From: Bacillus paramycoides
GTDB taxonomy: Bacteria; Bacillota; Bacilli; Bacillales; Bacillaceae_G
Length of the DNA stretch: 64,000 nucleotides
Assembly: GCF_001884235.1 (NCBI RefSeq)
Contig: NZ_MAOI01000065.1
Span: forward strand, 1 to 64,000
Direction of reading: 5' to 3'
A program made the translations under genes and the position numbers. Below are positions 1-7,898 of this stretch, piece after piece (the stretch's first letter is position 1; each line of letters starts with the position of its first letter). A model generated the notes under the pieces. That model made no database searches and had not been told where the DNA came from. It saw nothing but the letters and a program-made list of their open reading frames with translations.

Positions 1-2
1 GG

Positions 3-830
3 TTTAAATCAAAAAACAATAAAGTCCAATCCTATATAACGAAACATACAAATGGAAACATTGCGATTATAGATAATAAATTGAAGTTACCGAAACTTGG
101 TCTTGTCAAATTTGTCAAAAGTCGTGAGGTAGAAGGACGAATTTTGAGTGCTACTGTCAGAAGGAATCCAAGTGGAAAATATTTTGTCTCGATTCTTGCT
201 GAAGTAGAAGTACAAGAATTACCGAAGACCGATTCCGTTGTTGGTATAGATGTTGGTGTGAAAAACTTTGCTATTCTTTCAACAGGTGAGGTATTCGGTA
301 ATCCAAAATGGTTTCGGGTATTAGAAAAGAAACTTGCTCATGCCCAGCGTATTCTATCTAGACGTACAAAAGGTGGAACGAACTGGCAGAAACAGCGAAT
401 GAAAGTCGCTCGTATTCATGAACGAATTAAACAGGCAAGAACGGACTATTTGCAAAAACTCTCTACTAGGATCATCAAAAACCACGATGTGATTGGGATA
501 GAAGATTTGCAAGTATCGAATATGTTACAGAATCACAAACTAGCGAAAGCAATTCAAGAAGTATCATGGTCACAATTCAAAGCGCTGTTGTTGTATAAGG
601 CACGCTGGTATGGGAAACGAGTGATTGTGGTGTCGAAAACATTTGCTAGTTCCCAAACTTGTTCGTATTGCGACTACAAAAACAAAGACGTGAAAAGCCT
701 GAACCTGCGTGAATGGAAGTGTCCTTCTTGTGGTATGTATCATGATAGAGATGTGAACGCAGCGGAAAATCTGAGAAAAGAGGCCGTAAGGCTCCTAACC
801 GTAGGGACTACGGGGATCGCCTACTCATAA
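3..830 (+). CDS. tnpB: TnpB, RNA-guided nuclease of an IS200/IS605-type element (5' end cut by window)
   Basis: The reading frame is open to the left edge of the window (codons in phase with position 3), so the TTG at 81 is internal and the N-terminus lies outside. The visible part has the three RuvC-like acidic positions of the family: D in GIDVGVKNF (near 249), E in IGIEDLQ (near 500) and D in [10 protein letters not shown] (near 750). A four-cysteine zinc finger (CSYC..CPSC, 660-732) sits between the last two. Family knowledge: TnpB is a small RNA-guided DNA nuclease that helps retain IS200/IS605 elements and is the relative of Cas12. No tnpA is visible here. The visible catalytic residues are intact, so it may be active. 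Confidence 0.93.
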   Translation, partial: FKSKNNKVQSYITKHTNGNIAIIDNKLKLPKLGLVKFVKSREVEGRILSATVRRNPSGKYFVSILAEVEVQELPKTDSVVGIDVGVKNFAILSTGEVFGNPKWFRVLEKKLAHAQRILSRRTKGGTNWQKQRMKVARIHERIKQARTDYLQKLSTRIIKNHDVIGIEDLQVSNMLQNHKLAKAIQEVSWSQFKALLLYKARWYGKRVIVVSKTFASSQTCSYCDYKNKDVKSLNLREWKCPSCGMYHDRDVNAAENLRKEAVRLLTVGTTGIAYS

Positions 831-908
831 AACTGAGGGATACCTTGGTGTTCGTAGGAATCCCCCACTTCAAACAGCTCGTTAGAGTGTTAAGTGGGGG
901 TAGTTCAA
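700..908 (+). ncRNA. Candidate omega RNA (reRNA) of TnpB
   Basis: In characterised IS200/IS605 elements the guide RNA overlaps the 3' end of tnpB and the right end, and its guide is the flanking DNA just outside the element. The layout here fits: coding end at 830, then a structured GC-richer stretch and the 862-900 hairpin. The boundaries are inferred; no promoter was identified. The guide would begin at about 908 and read into the end of the stress-protein gene. Confidence 0.35.
862..900 (+). repeat. Right-end hairpin of the IS200/IS605-type element
   Basis: A perfect 9-bp inverted repeat (CCCCCACTT at 862-870 and AAGTGGGGG at 892-900) lies just behind the tnpB stop. Subterminal hairpins mark the ends of IS200/IS605 elements. 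The following GTTCAA at 903-908 resembles the cleavage sites of this group, so the element probably ends at about 907-908. The stop codon of the stress-protein gene on the other strand is at 912, so the insertion abuts that gene without breaking it. Confidence 0.7.
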
Positions 909-911
909 AAA

Positions 912-1370
912 TTAAAGATCACCTTGCTCCTCATCACCACGAACAACAAGGACATCGCATTTCGCATAGCGAATAATATGTTCAGAGACGCTACCAATTA
1001 GGAACCGTTCTACAGCATTTAAACCAGTTGCACCGCACATAATTAAATCCACTTTATGTGTTGGGGCAATTTCTTTTGAGATTTTAGATTTTGGATTACC
1101 AAATTCTAATACAGTTTCCACTTTTTCAAGACCAGCTTCAACCGCAGTCTTTTTGTAGTCTTCTAATAAGTCTTCTGCAAAGAGGTTTGCACGCTCAGCA
1201 ATAGCGCGGCTATAAGCCTCTACTGCGGAATATGCTTTCACATCAACGATATGAGCAATTGTTAATGTTGCATTGTTTCGTTTTGCGACTTGAATTGCTT
1301 TCTTAAAGGCTTTTTCTGCTTCTTTGGAACCGTCCACTGCAATTAAAATATTTGTATATGTATTATTCAT
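912..1370 (-). CDS. Universal stress protein, UspA family (152 aa)
   Basis: A single UspA domain. It starts with the typical ILIAVDGSKEAEKAF strand-loop and ends with the nucleotide-binding type segment GATGLNAVERFLIGSVSEHI followed by CDVLVVR. The G-2x-G-9x-G(S/T) pattern of ATP-binding members is partly present (GATGLN...GSVS). Start chosen at 1370 because GGGAGGAATC lies 4-9 bases upstream; the frame extends 9 codons further without a better site. It is transcribed towards the TnpB element and away from the SDR gene. The exact stress or ligand cannot be read from sequence. Confidence 0.9.
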   Translation of the reverse strand: MNNTYTNILIAVDGSKEAEKAFKKAIQVAKRNNATLTIAHIVDVKAYSAVEAYSRAIAERANLFAEDLLEDYKKTAVEAGLEKVETVLEFGNPKSKISKEIAPTHKVDLIMCGATGLNAVERFLIGSVSEHIIRYAKCDVLVVRGDEEQGDL

Positions 1371-1550
1371 AGTAGATTCCTCCCAATTCATTTTCATAAA
1401 CGTTTACAACTTAATTATAAAACAAATTATGGTAATGTGCTTGCTAAAACGTTACAGAATTTTGAAAACTCTGTTTTAGTTCATTTTAGTTGTAATTGGA
1501 GCGAGAACTTGTTACATATGAAGTATAGCAATTTAAAAGGAGGCAGTTTT

Positions 1551-2312
1551 GTGAGACACGCGCTCATTACAGCCGGTACGAAAGGTTTAGGAAAGCAAGT
1601 AACAGAAAAGTTATTGGCTAAAGGATATTCAGTAACAGTAACGTATCATAGCGATATATGTGCTATGGAAATAATGAAAGAAACTTATAAAAATATGGAA
1701 GAACGTCTACAGTTCGTGCAAGCTGATGTCACGAAAAAGGAAGATTTACATAAAATAGTAGAAGAAGCGATGAGCCGTTTTGGCAAAATTGACTTTTTGA
1801 TTAATAATGCTGGTCCGTATGTATTTGAACGGAAAAAATTAGTCGATTACGAAGAAGACGAATGGAATGAAATGATCCAAGGTAATTTAACAGCGGTGTT
1901 TCATTTATTAAAACTTGTCGTGCCGATTATGAGAAAACAGAACTTTGGTCGTATTATTAACTATGGTTTTCAAGGAGCAGATAGCGCGCCTGGATGGATT
2001 TATCGTTCAGCCTTTGCAGCTGCGAAAGTAGGGCTTGTTTCATTAACGAAAACAGTAGCTTACGAAGAAGCGGAATATGGTATTACTGCGAACATGGTTT
2101 GTCCTGGTGATATAATTGGTGAAATGAAAGAAGCGACGATTCAAGAAGCACGAAAGCTAAAAGATAGTAACACACCAATTGGTAGATCCGGAACAGGTGA
2201 AGATATCGCAAGAACTATTTCGTTTTTATGTGAGGAAGATTCGGATATGATTACCGGTACAATTATTGAAGTAACAGGTGCGGTTGATGTTATCCATAAA
2301 CATCTCAAATAA
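1551..2312 (+). CDS. SDR-family protein with altered catalytic residues (253 aa)
   Basis: Short-chain dehydrogenase/reductase fold, FabG-like. The nucleotide-binding glycine motif reads TAGTKGLG near the N-terminus, and NNAG is present around residue 85. The active-site YxxxK is replaced: the segment reads RSAFAAAK, putting Phe where the catalytic Tyr should be. The position 13 residues earlier, normally Ser, is Gly (in NYGFQGADS). A canonical oxidoreductase reaction is therefore doubtful. GTG start at 1551 is preceded by AAAAGGAGG at 1536-1543; the longer frame to 1437 has no such site. It diverges from the stress-protein gene. Alternative view: a non-catalytic or specialised SDR. Confidence 0.85.
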   Translation: MRHALITAGTKGLGKQVTEKLLAKGYSVTVTYHSDICAMEIMKETYKNMEERLQFVQADVTKKEDLHKIVEEAMSRFGKIDFLINNAGPYVFERKKLVDYEEDEWNEMIQGNLTAVFHLLKLVVPIMRKQNFGRIINYGFQGADSAPGWIYRSAFAAAKVGLVSLTKTVAYEEAEYGITANMVCPGDIIGEMKEATIQEARKLKDSNTPIGRSGTGEDIARTISFLCEEDSDMITGTIIEVTGAVDVIHKHLK

Positions 2313-2409
2313 TGAGTAGTTGTAGTAATTGGACAGGTGATTTTCATATATAAGAATCATACTGTCCTTTTATGTGGAAGAAATTCTATCGGAAAACTTG
2401 TATTATTTT

Positions 2410-2439
2410 TTGTCAAATATTGAGATATTATGTTAAAAT
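2410..2439 (+). promoter_or_regulatory. Probable sigma-A promoter of ald
   Basis: TTGTCA at 2410-2415 and TAAAAT at 2434-2439 are separated by 18 bases, with a TG at 2431-2432 giving an extended -10. The start of ald lies about 70 bases downstream. Confidence 0.55.
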
Positions 2440-2449
2440 ATAAGAGCGT

Positions 2450-2463
2450 AGAAAGCGCTTTAA
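2450..2463 (+). promoter_or_regulatory. Possible catabolite-response (cre-like) palindrome before ald
   Basis: The sequence around 2451-2461 contains the palindrome AAAGCGCTTT, the core of CcpA cre sites (TGAAAGCGCTTTCA ideal). The outer TG/CA pairs are not matched, so binding is uncertain. It lies just downstream of the putative transcription start, where a bound repressor would act as a roadblock. Confidence 0.3.
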
Positions 2464-2507
2464 AAAATGATTCAGGGGTCATTTCATAACTCAAGGGGGA
2501 ACTAATA

Positions 2508-3641
2508 ATGCGTATCGGTATTCCAACAGAAATTAAAAACAATGAAAACCGTGTGGCAATGACGCCAGCGGGAGCTGTACATTTAGTACAAAATGGTCAT
2601 GAAATTTTTGTTCAAAAAGGAGCAGGTGTAGGATCAGGCTTTACAGATGAAGAATACGTACAAGCTGGTGCGAAACTTGTTGAAACTGCTGAAGAAGCAT
2701 GGAATCAAGATATGGTTATGAAGGTAAAAGAGCCAGTTGAAAGTGAATACGGTTATTTCCGCGAAGGTTTAATTTTATTCACATACTTACATTTAGCTCC
2801 AGAGCCAGAATTAACAAAAGCATTAATTGATAACAAAGTTGTATCAATTGCATACGAAACAGTACAATTAGAGAATCGTTCTTTACCATTACTTGCACCA
2901 ATGAGTGAAGTTGCAGGCCGTATGGCTGCGCAAATCGGTGCACAATTCCTTGAGAAAAACAAAGGCGGTAAAGGTATTTTACTTGCAGGTGTTCCAGGAG
3001 TTAAACGCGGTAAAGTAACAATTGTCGGCGGTGGTCAAGCTGGTACAAACGCAGCAAAAATTGCAGTTGGTTTAGGTGCAGATGTAACAATCATTGACTT
3101 GAGTGCAGAACGTCTTCGTCAATTAGATGATATTTTTGGTAATCAAGTAAAAACGTTAATGTCTAACCCATACAACATTGCAGAAGCTGTTAGAGAATCT
3201 GATCTTGTAATCGGTGCAGTATTAATCCCAGGTGCAAAAGCACCAAAACTTGTAACAGAAGAAATGATTAAATCAATGGAACCAGGTTCTGTCGTTGTAG
3301 ATATCGCGATTGACCAAGGTGGTATTTTCGAAACAACTGACCGTATTACAACTCACGACAACCCAACTTATGAAAAACATGGTGTTGTTCATTATGCAGT
3401 TGCAAATATGCCAGGTGCGGTTCCACGCACATCAACTCTTGCGTTAACAAACGTAACAGTACCATATGCAGTACAAATTGCTAACAAAGGCTACAAAGAT
3501 GCTTGCTTAGGCAACTCTGCATTACTAAAAGGTATTAACACATTAGATGGATATGTAACATTCGAAGCAGTTGCAGAAGCGCACGGCTTACAATATGCTG
3601 ATGCGAAAGAGCTTCTTGAAAAAGCTCCTGCTTTATCATAA
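2508..3641 (+). CDS. ald: Alanine dehydrogenase (377 aa)
   Basis: Reversible NAD-dependent deamination of L-alanine to pyruvate and ammonia; in Bacillus it is used for alanine catabolism and sporulation. The N-terminus [20 protein letters not shown] is diagnostic, with substrate-binding Arg/Lys in the first 75 residues ([14 protein letters not shown]). The Rossmann motif [10 protein letters not shown] lies near residue 175. Full family length. ATG at 2508 is preceded by AAGGGGGA. A monocistronic unit: own promoter upstream and a hairpin terminator right behind. Confidence 0.97.
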   Translation: MRIGIPTEIKNNENRVAMTPAGAVHLVQNGHEIFVQKGAGVGSGFTDEEYVQAGAKLVETAEEAWNQDMVMKVKEPVESEYGYFREGLILFTYLHLAPEPELTKALIDNKVVSIAYETVQLENRSLPLLAPMSEVAGRMAAQIGAQFLEKNKGGKGILLAGVPGVKRGKVTIVGGGQAGTNAAKIAVGLGADVTIIDLSAERLRQLDDIFGNQVKTLMSNPYNIAEAVRESDLVIGAVLIPGAKAPKLVTEEMIKSMEPGSVVVDIAIDQGGIFETTDRITTHDNPTYEKHGVVHYAVANMPGAVPRTSTLALTNVTVPYAVQIANKGYKDACLGNSALLKGINTLDGYVTFEAVAEAHGLQYADAKELLEKAPALS

Positions 3642-3653
3642 TAGAAATAAAAT

Positions 3654-3685
3654 AAAGACCTTTCCTTTGTAGGAAGGGTCTTTTT
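3654..3685. terminator. Terminator between ald and the convergent membrane-protein gene
   Basis: Hairpin with arms AAAGACCTTTCCT and AGGAAGGGTCTTT (G-T pairs included) followed by TTTTT. It works for ald and, read on the other strand, for the gene ending at 3693. Confidence 0.8.
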
Positions 3686-3692
3686 GTTTAAA

Positions 3693-4118
3693 CTAATTAT
3701 CTAATTTCTTCACAATTTTCAAGCCGAACATCATTGTGAAGAAAAGAATTCCAAACAAGTAATACAGGGCATACTCAACTCGTATCGTCGAATTTTTGTC
3801 AGTGATATATAAAATAAATAGTATCGCAGAGCCGATTAAATGAGAGAGGCCGAAAATTTGCGCCATAAGTTTTAAACTCATTTTCTCAATTCGTTCATCT
3901 ATCTCAGGTAATGGATATTTCTCGGACTCTTTCTTTTTTTTCTTAAAGAATATTCGTTTCACTACAAATAGTACCAAGGCTAAGAGTATGTATACGCCAG
4001 CGAATAGAAGGACAGAGCGAATCGTTTCTTCATCATTACTATTGAAATAAAGAAAAATTGATCCTAACACTAAAATGGTAAGATGTGAAATGAATTCTTG
4101 ATTAAAAGTATTTTTCAT
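3693..4118 (-). CDS. Uncharacterised four-helix membrane protein (141 aa)
   Basis: I do not recognise the family with certainty. Four hydrophobic segments can be seen (about residues 10-25, 36-53, 88-108, 117-134) with a Lys/Glu-rich cytoplasmic loop after helix 2 (RIFFKKKKKESEKY). The start overlaps the stop of the upstream XRE regulator gene by ATGA, so the two are translationally coupled. Regulator plus small membrane protein is a common pairing in Bacillus; the membrane protein may signal to or be controlled by the regulator, which is inference only. Confidence 0.8.
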   Translation of the reverse strand: MKNTFNQEFISHLTILVLGSIFLYFNSNDEETIRSVLLFAGVYILLALVLFVVKRIFFKKKKKESEKYPLPEIDERIEKMSLKLMAQIFGLSHLIGSAILFILYITDKNSTIRVEYALYYLFGILFFTMMFGLKIVKKLDN

Positions 4119-4330
4119 TCTTTTTCCTCCCTAGTTTTATCTAATTGAAATAAATCTTCTACTTTACAGTTGAAAAACTCACATAATTTCAATGCTAATT
4201 CTAAACTTGGGTTGTATTTATTCTTCTCGATAGCGATGAGGGATTGTCTAGTGATTTGAACAGAGGAAGCTAATTGCTCTTGGGTGATGTCTCTAACGAC
4301 GCGGAATTGTTTTACTTTATTTTGTATCAA
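4115..4330 (-). CDS. Small XRE-family transcriptional regulator (71 aa)
   Basis: A compact Cro/CI-type helix-turn-helix protein with almost nothing outside the domain: RVVRDITQEQLASSVQITRQSLIAIEKNKYNPSLELALKLCEFF. TTG start at 4330 is chosen because AAAGGAGA lies about 10 bases upstream and the protein then begins at LIQNKVKQFR as in its relatives; the frame could be extended 30 codons to 4420 but that stretch overlaps the promoter. It is the first gene of a two-gene operon with the membrane protein at 3693-4118. Autoregulation is likely given the repeats around its -35 box. Confidence 0.85.
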   Translation of the reverse strand: MIQNKVKQFRVVRDITQEQLASSVQITRQSLIAIEKNKYNPSLELALKLCEFFNCKVEDLFQLDKTREEKE

Positions 4331-4367
4331 ATATACAAAGTCTCCTTTTTGTAAATTTGTTACATTT

Positions 4368-4428
4368 ATTATATCCATTTTTAGGAAATAAGTAAATAAA
4401 ACTTTACAAAAAGTAAACAAAACTTTAC
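4368..4428 (-). promoter_or_regulatory. Promoter of the XRE operon with two tandem 17-bp operator-like repeats
   Basis: On the minus strand TATAAT (4368-4373) and TTTACT (4391-4396) are 17 bases apart. The + strand carries AGTAAATAAAACTTTAC at 4391-4407 and AGTAAACAAAACTTTAC at 4412-4428: 16 of 17 identical, repeated at exactly 21 bp. Each copy is itself an inverted repeat, GTAAA-N6-TTTAC. The first overlaps the -35 box; the second lies upstream. Two operators on the same helix face suggest cooperative binding by the encoded XRE protein. Confidence 0.6.
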
Positions 4429-4521
4429 GAGAGATATCGCTTGTTGCAATGCATATTTTTGTGATAATTTGGAATTAAACGGAAAGTGAAAGTCGATAGA
4501 GGGGATTGGGTGGGGAGAACT

Positions 4522-4854
4522 ATGGAAACAGTAAATCTATTAGAGTTAACAAAAGATATTAAAGACCAACATAAGAACTTCGTCGTTTCAAATGTAAATA
4601 GTCATTGTTTACGAATTGCTGTATTTGCTGGTGAATATGATTGGCACTATCATTCTAATTCGGATGAATTATTCATTGTGTTAGAGGGAGAATTACTGAT
4701 CGATTTTCAAGATAGAGAGACGGCAGTTTTAAAGCCAAATGATTCTATTTTAATTCCAGCAGGTACAATTCATAGAACGAGAGCGTTGAAGAGAACGGTA
4801 AATCTTTGCTTTGAAAATGTAGAGGCGGATACAGTAATTGTGGAGGTCGTATGA
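4522..4854 (+). CDS. Cupin-domain protein (110 aa)
   Basis: Small single-domain cupin. Motif 1 can be read in HYHSNSDELFIVLEGE (WHYHSN..E, metal-type His-His-Glu) and motif 2 in PAGTIHRTRA (final His). Such proteins bind a metal and act in sugar/small-molecule metabolism or as sensors; no substrate can be assigned. ATG at 4522 follows GGGGAG at 4512-4517; an in-frame GTG at 4486 has no good site. It overlaps the next gene by ATGA (4851-4854), so the pair is co-translated. Confidence 0.85.
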   Translation: METVNLLELTKDIKDQHKNFVVSNVNSHCLRIAVFAGEYDWHYHSNSDELFIVLEGELLIDFQDRETAVLKPNDSILIPAGTIHRTRALKRTVNLCFENVEADTVIVEVV

Positions 4855-5645
4855 GAAGGTTAGAGATTGAAGAATACGATAAAGTAATTCCGCTTTTAGA
4901 AGGGAATCAACGAACAACAACTTTTGCGTATGCAGTTTGTGATCAAATCATAGATGGTGAAATTTTTACAAATGCGAAATTAACAGCAGGACTAATCGTT
5001 ACAGCTAACGGCATTTATTATTTGTTTGGCGACACTTATGACCGAAGTTTTAACGAAGATTTAGTTTCATATATTGAAACAGCTATTGAAAAAACAGAGA
5101 AACGATTTACACTGTTCACTTCGAGTAAAGAGTGGGAAATGATTATTGAAGAGCGTTTTAGTAATGTACTCCGGAAAATTCCAAGAATGACATTTCAATT
5201 TCAAAGAGAAGTTCTTGAAGAAAGAAAACAAGATTTTAACAAAAATACATATGAAGTTAAGTGTATTGATAAAAGCAATATAGAAAGAAGTAATGAATTT
5301 ACAGAGGAATATTACAAAGAATATTGGGGATCAAAAGAAGCGTTTTTAAATAGTGGCTTTGGTTTTTGTATAGAACAAGATGGGATAATCATAGCTGAAT
5401 GCGTCTCAATATTTAGCGGGAATGGTTTTGCTGAAATTGATATTGCTACGCATGAGGCATATCAAGGGAAAGGATTAGCTAAAGTTGTCGCAACAAGTTT
5501 CATTGAACATTGTATACAAAATCATATTATACCGTGCTGGGATTGTAATGTGGATAATATTCCTTCGCAAAAGTTAGCTAGTAAAATAAGTTTTCATAAT
5601 CCAGTAGAATATGATCTATTTGTGCGTAAGAAAATGGGGGAATAA
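4851..5645 (+). CDS. GNAT-family acetyltransferase (264 aa)
   Basis: The C-terminal third carries the acetyl-CoA binding motif A: AEIDIATHEAYQGKGLAKVVATSFIEHC, with Q-G-K-G-L-A. The N-terminal 150 residues are the extra domain seen in two-domain GNAT_acetyltran proteins. Substrate unknown. Start ATG overlaps the cupin stop by 4 bases; the next gene begins 2 bases after this stop, making a three-gene operon with the cupin and DUF6176 genes. Confidence 0.85.
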   Translation: MRRLEIEEYDKVIPLLEGNQRTTTFAYAVCDQIIDGEIFTNAKLTAGLIVTANGIYYLFGDTYDRSFNEDLVSYIETAIEKTEKRFTLFTSSKEWEMIIEERFSNVLRKIPRMTFQFQREVLEERKQDFNKNTYEVKCIDKSNIERSNEFTEEYYKEYWGSKEAFLNSGFGFCIEQDGIIIAECVSIFSGNGFAEIDIATHEAYQGKGLAKVVATSFIEHCIQNHIIPCWDCNVDNIPSQKLASKISFHNPVEYDLFVRKKMGE

Positions 5646-5647
5646 AA

Positions 5648-5992
5648 ATGAATGTGGAATTAACGAGATTTAAAGTAAAGCAAGGTAAAAGTCATCGTGT
5701 AGATGAATGGATGCAGCTTCTTAATGACAATATGAAAGAAGTGCTTTTGACATTAAACGACGAAAAAATGTATGTCGAGACAATTTTCCGGGAAATAAGA
5801 GATGGAGAAGAGTACTTATATTGGTATTCTGTGCAAGGAGAAGGTGGTACTCTTGTCGAAAATTCTCATCATGAAATTGATAAAAAACATTTAGCGTTTT
5901 GGTATGAATGTATTGATGAGGATGATCCGGCTGTCGATATGAAGACGGAAGTCGTTATGATTCAAGATGTTGTGAAAGAAGCGATGAAATAA
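5648..5992 (+). CDS. DUF6176-type protein (114 aa)
   Basis: Soluble small protein of unknown function; it resembles a ferredoxin-like antibiotic-biosynthesis-monooxygenase fold (alternating short strands, RFKVKQGKSHRVDEWMQLL at the start and EYLYWYSVQG mid-protein). I recall this family as DUF6176, from memory. It follows the GNAT gene by 2 bases with GGGGGAATAAAA as its ribosome binding site, and ends the operon before a clear terminator. Confidence 0.75.
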   Translation: MNVELTRFKVKQGKSHRVDEWMQLLNDNMKEVLLTLNDEKMYVETIFREIRDGEEYLYWYSVQGEGGTLVENSHHEIDKKHLAFWYECIDEDDPAVDMKTEVVMIQDVVKEAMK

Positions 5993-6012
5993 TAGAATAG
6001 TATTTTTGGGAG

Positions 6013-6039
6013 AAGCACATCAAAACAGATGTGCTTTTT
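6013..6039 (+). terminator. Terminator of the cupin-GNAT-DUF6176 operon
   Basis: Perfect 9-bp stem AAGCACATC / GATGTGCTT with a 6-base loop, followed by TTTT. Confidence 0.85.
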
Positions 6040-6116
6040 ATTATGAAAAAATTTTTTTAGAAAAGCTGTATACATTTTACGCTCTCAAACGTTGAGTATA
6101 TAGAAAGGAGAGCCGA

Positions 6117-6626
6117 ATGAGTCATGATACGTTTGAAACATTATTAATAGAAAAGTCAAAAGCTGTATTTGGATACTTAATTAAGATTGGAGCAGATAGA
6201 AAAGAAGCGGAAGATATTGTGCAAGATACTTTGTATAAAGCTTTATTGCTTATAGGGGAAATACCGCTAGAACATTTAACTCCTTGGCTATTTAGAGTTG
6301 CGATCAATCAGCACCGAGATTTACACCGAAAAGAAAAAAGATTAAATCCAATTGCGATTGAATCAGTTGTTCTTATAGGTCAAAAGTCATTAGATGAAGT
6401 GCTTTTGACAAGTGAACTACAAGGCGAGGTACAAGAAATATTGGAGACGATGACGGAGGATTATCGTCATATTTTATTGTTGAAATATGAGTATGAACTA
6501 TCTTATAAGGAAATTGCCATTTTATTAAGTATGAAAGAAGAAACAGTGAAAACAAGTTTGTACCGTGCAAGAAATCAATTTAAAAAATTGTATAGGAGGA
6601 GAACTAATGAGTCGGAAAGACTTTGA
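6117..6626 (+). CDS. ECF-type RNA polymerase sigma factor (169 aa)
   Basis: Sigma-70 region 2 is at residues 10-75 (AEDIVQDTLYKALL, then PWLFRVAINQHRDLHRKEKR) and region 4 at 105-160 (LSYKEIAILLSMKEETVKTSLYRARNQFKK, a helix-turn-helix). There is no region 1 or 3, so this is an extracytoplasmic-function factor. AAAGGAG lies 7-12 bases before the ATG. The 3' end overlaps the next gene, which looks like its anti-sigma factor. Which stress or target set it serves cannot be told from the sequence; ECF genes of this kind are usually autoregulated, but I could not resolve an ECF promoter upstream. Confidence 0.93.
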   Translation: MSHDTFETLLIEKSKAVFGYLIKIGADRKEAEDIVQDTLYKALLLIGEIPLEHLTPWLFRVAINQHRDLHRKEKRLNPIAIESVVLIGQKSLDEVLLTSELQGEVQEILETMTEDYRHILLLKYEYELSYKEIAILLSMKEETVKTSLYRARNQFKKLYRRRTNESERL

Positions 6627-7614
6627 TTTGAATATGGATGATAAGCAGATGAAGACTTTGATGAAGAGGGCGAAGAGGAAGCAGCTTTTTAGAAATTTTG
6701 TCATCTCAATCTTTGCATCTACTTTAGTGATCGTTGGATCTTTCACCTTAATAGTATATTTAAAACAAAAGAACTTTAATGAGATGGAAAAAAGAGTATT
6801 TGCAGAGCAAACTGTAACGGGGCCTAACATAAAATTTTATTCTCATAGAAAATTAAATATGGGTTTAATGAGCGATTCTATTATGTATAGTTCGTATAAA
6901 AATATTTCGGGTCAACCGGTTAAGTGGATAGATGAAATATATGAATATGATGTATGGGGCTATATGTCAAGAAGTCATAATGGAAATACGCATTTAGAGG
7001 AAGAACTATCGAATATAGACGAAGCTGAAACTTTGCAGGACTACAATATACAAACGATGCAACGCGAAATGAGGTTTTATTTGCCGTTCATGAAGTATGT
7101 AAATTATGCGAATGATTTAAATCAAATTGGGGATTTAAAAAATAAAGTCGCGGAAGTGGCTCTATCGTTTGATAAAGCGTATACGATGGATGAAATCATG
7201 AGAATACTACCAAAAGGTGTACAACCAGTTTGGTTTTGGGTAGATACATACAATGAAAAGAAACGAGATGAATATGTTGGTTTAACAGATCCGAAAACGG
7301 GTGCTGTTTTAAATGCTGAAAAATCTACTCTTGTCTATGGATTTACAGGAAGCTATGCTAAAAAAGAAGAAGAAATAAAAATGGATTTTGAGAGGCATTC
7401 AAAAGAATTTATGGGAGCAATGAAAACATTAGCAGAAGATGAACGACATATGGATAATGCGAAAGATTCGTATAAGGAAATAAAAAACACAAAACCAAAA
7501 GATCTACCAATATACGGTGTAGTCGTAACCGGGAAAATAGAGAATTTACAAAGTTTACAAGGTGCGCCATATATTAAGGCGGCTGTAAGAGGTGTAACAG
7601 TTGAGAAATATTGA
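6607..7614 (+). CDS. Membrane anti-sigma factor, Sigma_reg_N/C type (335 aa)
   Basis: Cytoplasmic N-terminus (about 35 residues, MSRKDFDLNMDDKQMKTLMKRAKRKQ), one membrane helix at about 36-58 (FVISIFASTLVIVGSFTLIVYL) and a large extracytoplasmic domain. This layout and the opening motif match sigma-factor-regulator proteins of Bacillus. ATG at 6607 is preceded by TAGGAGGAG and lies inside the sigma gene, so translation is coupled (20-base overlap). It would hold the sigma factor at the membrane until a signal releases it; the signal is unknown. Confidence 0.85.
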   Translation: MSRKDFDLNMDDKQMKTLMKRAKRKQLFRNFVISIFASTLVIVGSFTLIVYLKQKNFNEMEKRVFAEQTVTGPNIKFYSHRKLNMGLMSDSIMYSSYKNISGQPVKWIDEIYEYDVWGYMSRSHNGNTHLEEELSNIDEAETLQDYNIQTMQREMRFYLPFMKYVNYANDLNQIGDLKNKVAEVALSFDKAYTMDEIMRILPKGVQPVWFWVDTYNEKKRDEYVGLTDPKTGAVLNAEKSTLVYGFTGSYAKKEEEIKMDFERHSKEFMGAMKTLAEDERHMDNAKDSYKEIKNTKPKDLPIYGVVVTGKIENLQSLQGAPYIKAAVRGVTVEKY

Positions 7615-7649
7615 TTACAACTAATTAATGTGAATAATCAGAAAATTTA

Positions 7650-7658
7650 TGTTATAAT
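7650..7658 (+). promoter_or_regulatory. Extended -10 promoter element of the 68-aa membrane protein gene
   Basis: TGTTATAAT at 7650-7658 (TG-N-TATAAT) lies 20 bases before the start codon. The -35 region is poor. It places a promoter in the gap behind the anti-sigma gene. Confidence 0.5.
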
Positions 7659-7677
7659 ATGGGAAAAGGAGGTTTAT

Positions 7678-7884
7678 ATGAGGCAAATACATGGAGCAAT
7701 TTATATTTACATAACAATGTTTTTCGTGGGGATATCCTATGGTTTAGGGCACGTGTATTCGCATCCTATATTAACTTTTTTAAGTGGAGCATGTATGGTG
7801 ATTGCGTTTCTTGTCCACCTCTTCTCAGTTTGGATCGTGAAATTTCAAATAAATATTAGTGAGATAGAAGAAGGCACTTTTTAA
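7678..7884 (+). CDS. Small two-helix membrane protein (68 aa)
   Basis: Unrecognised. Two hydrophobic stretches (about residues 5-24, AIYIYITMFFVGISYGLG, and 30-55) with a short acidic tail (SEIEEGTF). ATG at 7678 is preceded by AAAAGGAGG; the longer frame from 7630 contains the promoter. It stands alone, with its stop inside the terminator hairpin. Confidence 0.75.
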   Translation: MRQIHGAIYIYITMFFVGISYGLGHVYSHPILTFLSGACMVIAFLVHLFSVWIVKFQINISEIEEGTF

Positions 7885-7898
7885 GAGCCTTCTTTTTT
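7870..7898. terminator. Terminator overlapping the stop of the 68-aa gene
   Basis: GAAGGC (7870-7875) and GCCTTC (7887-7892) followed by TTTTTT. The convergent DUF2785 gene ends directly behind it. Confidence 0.7.
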
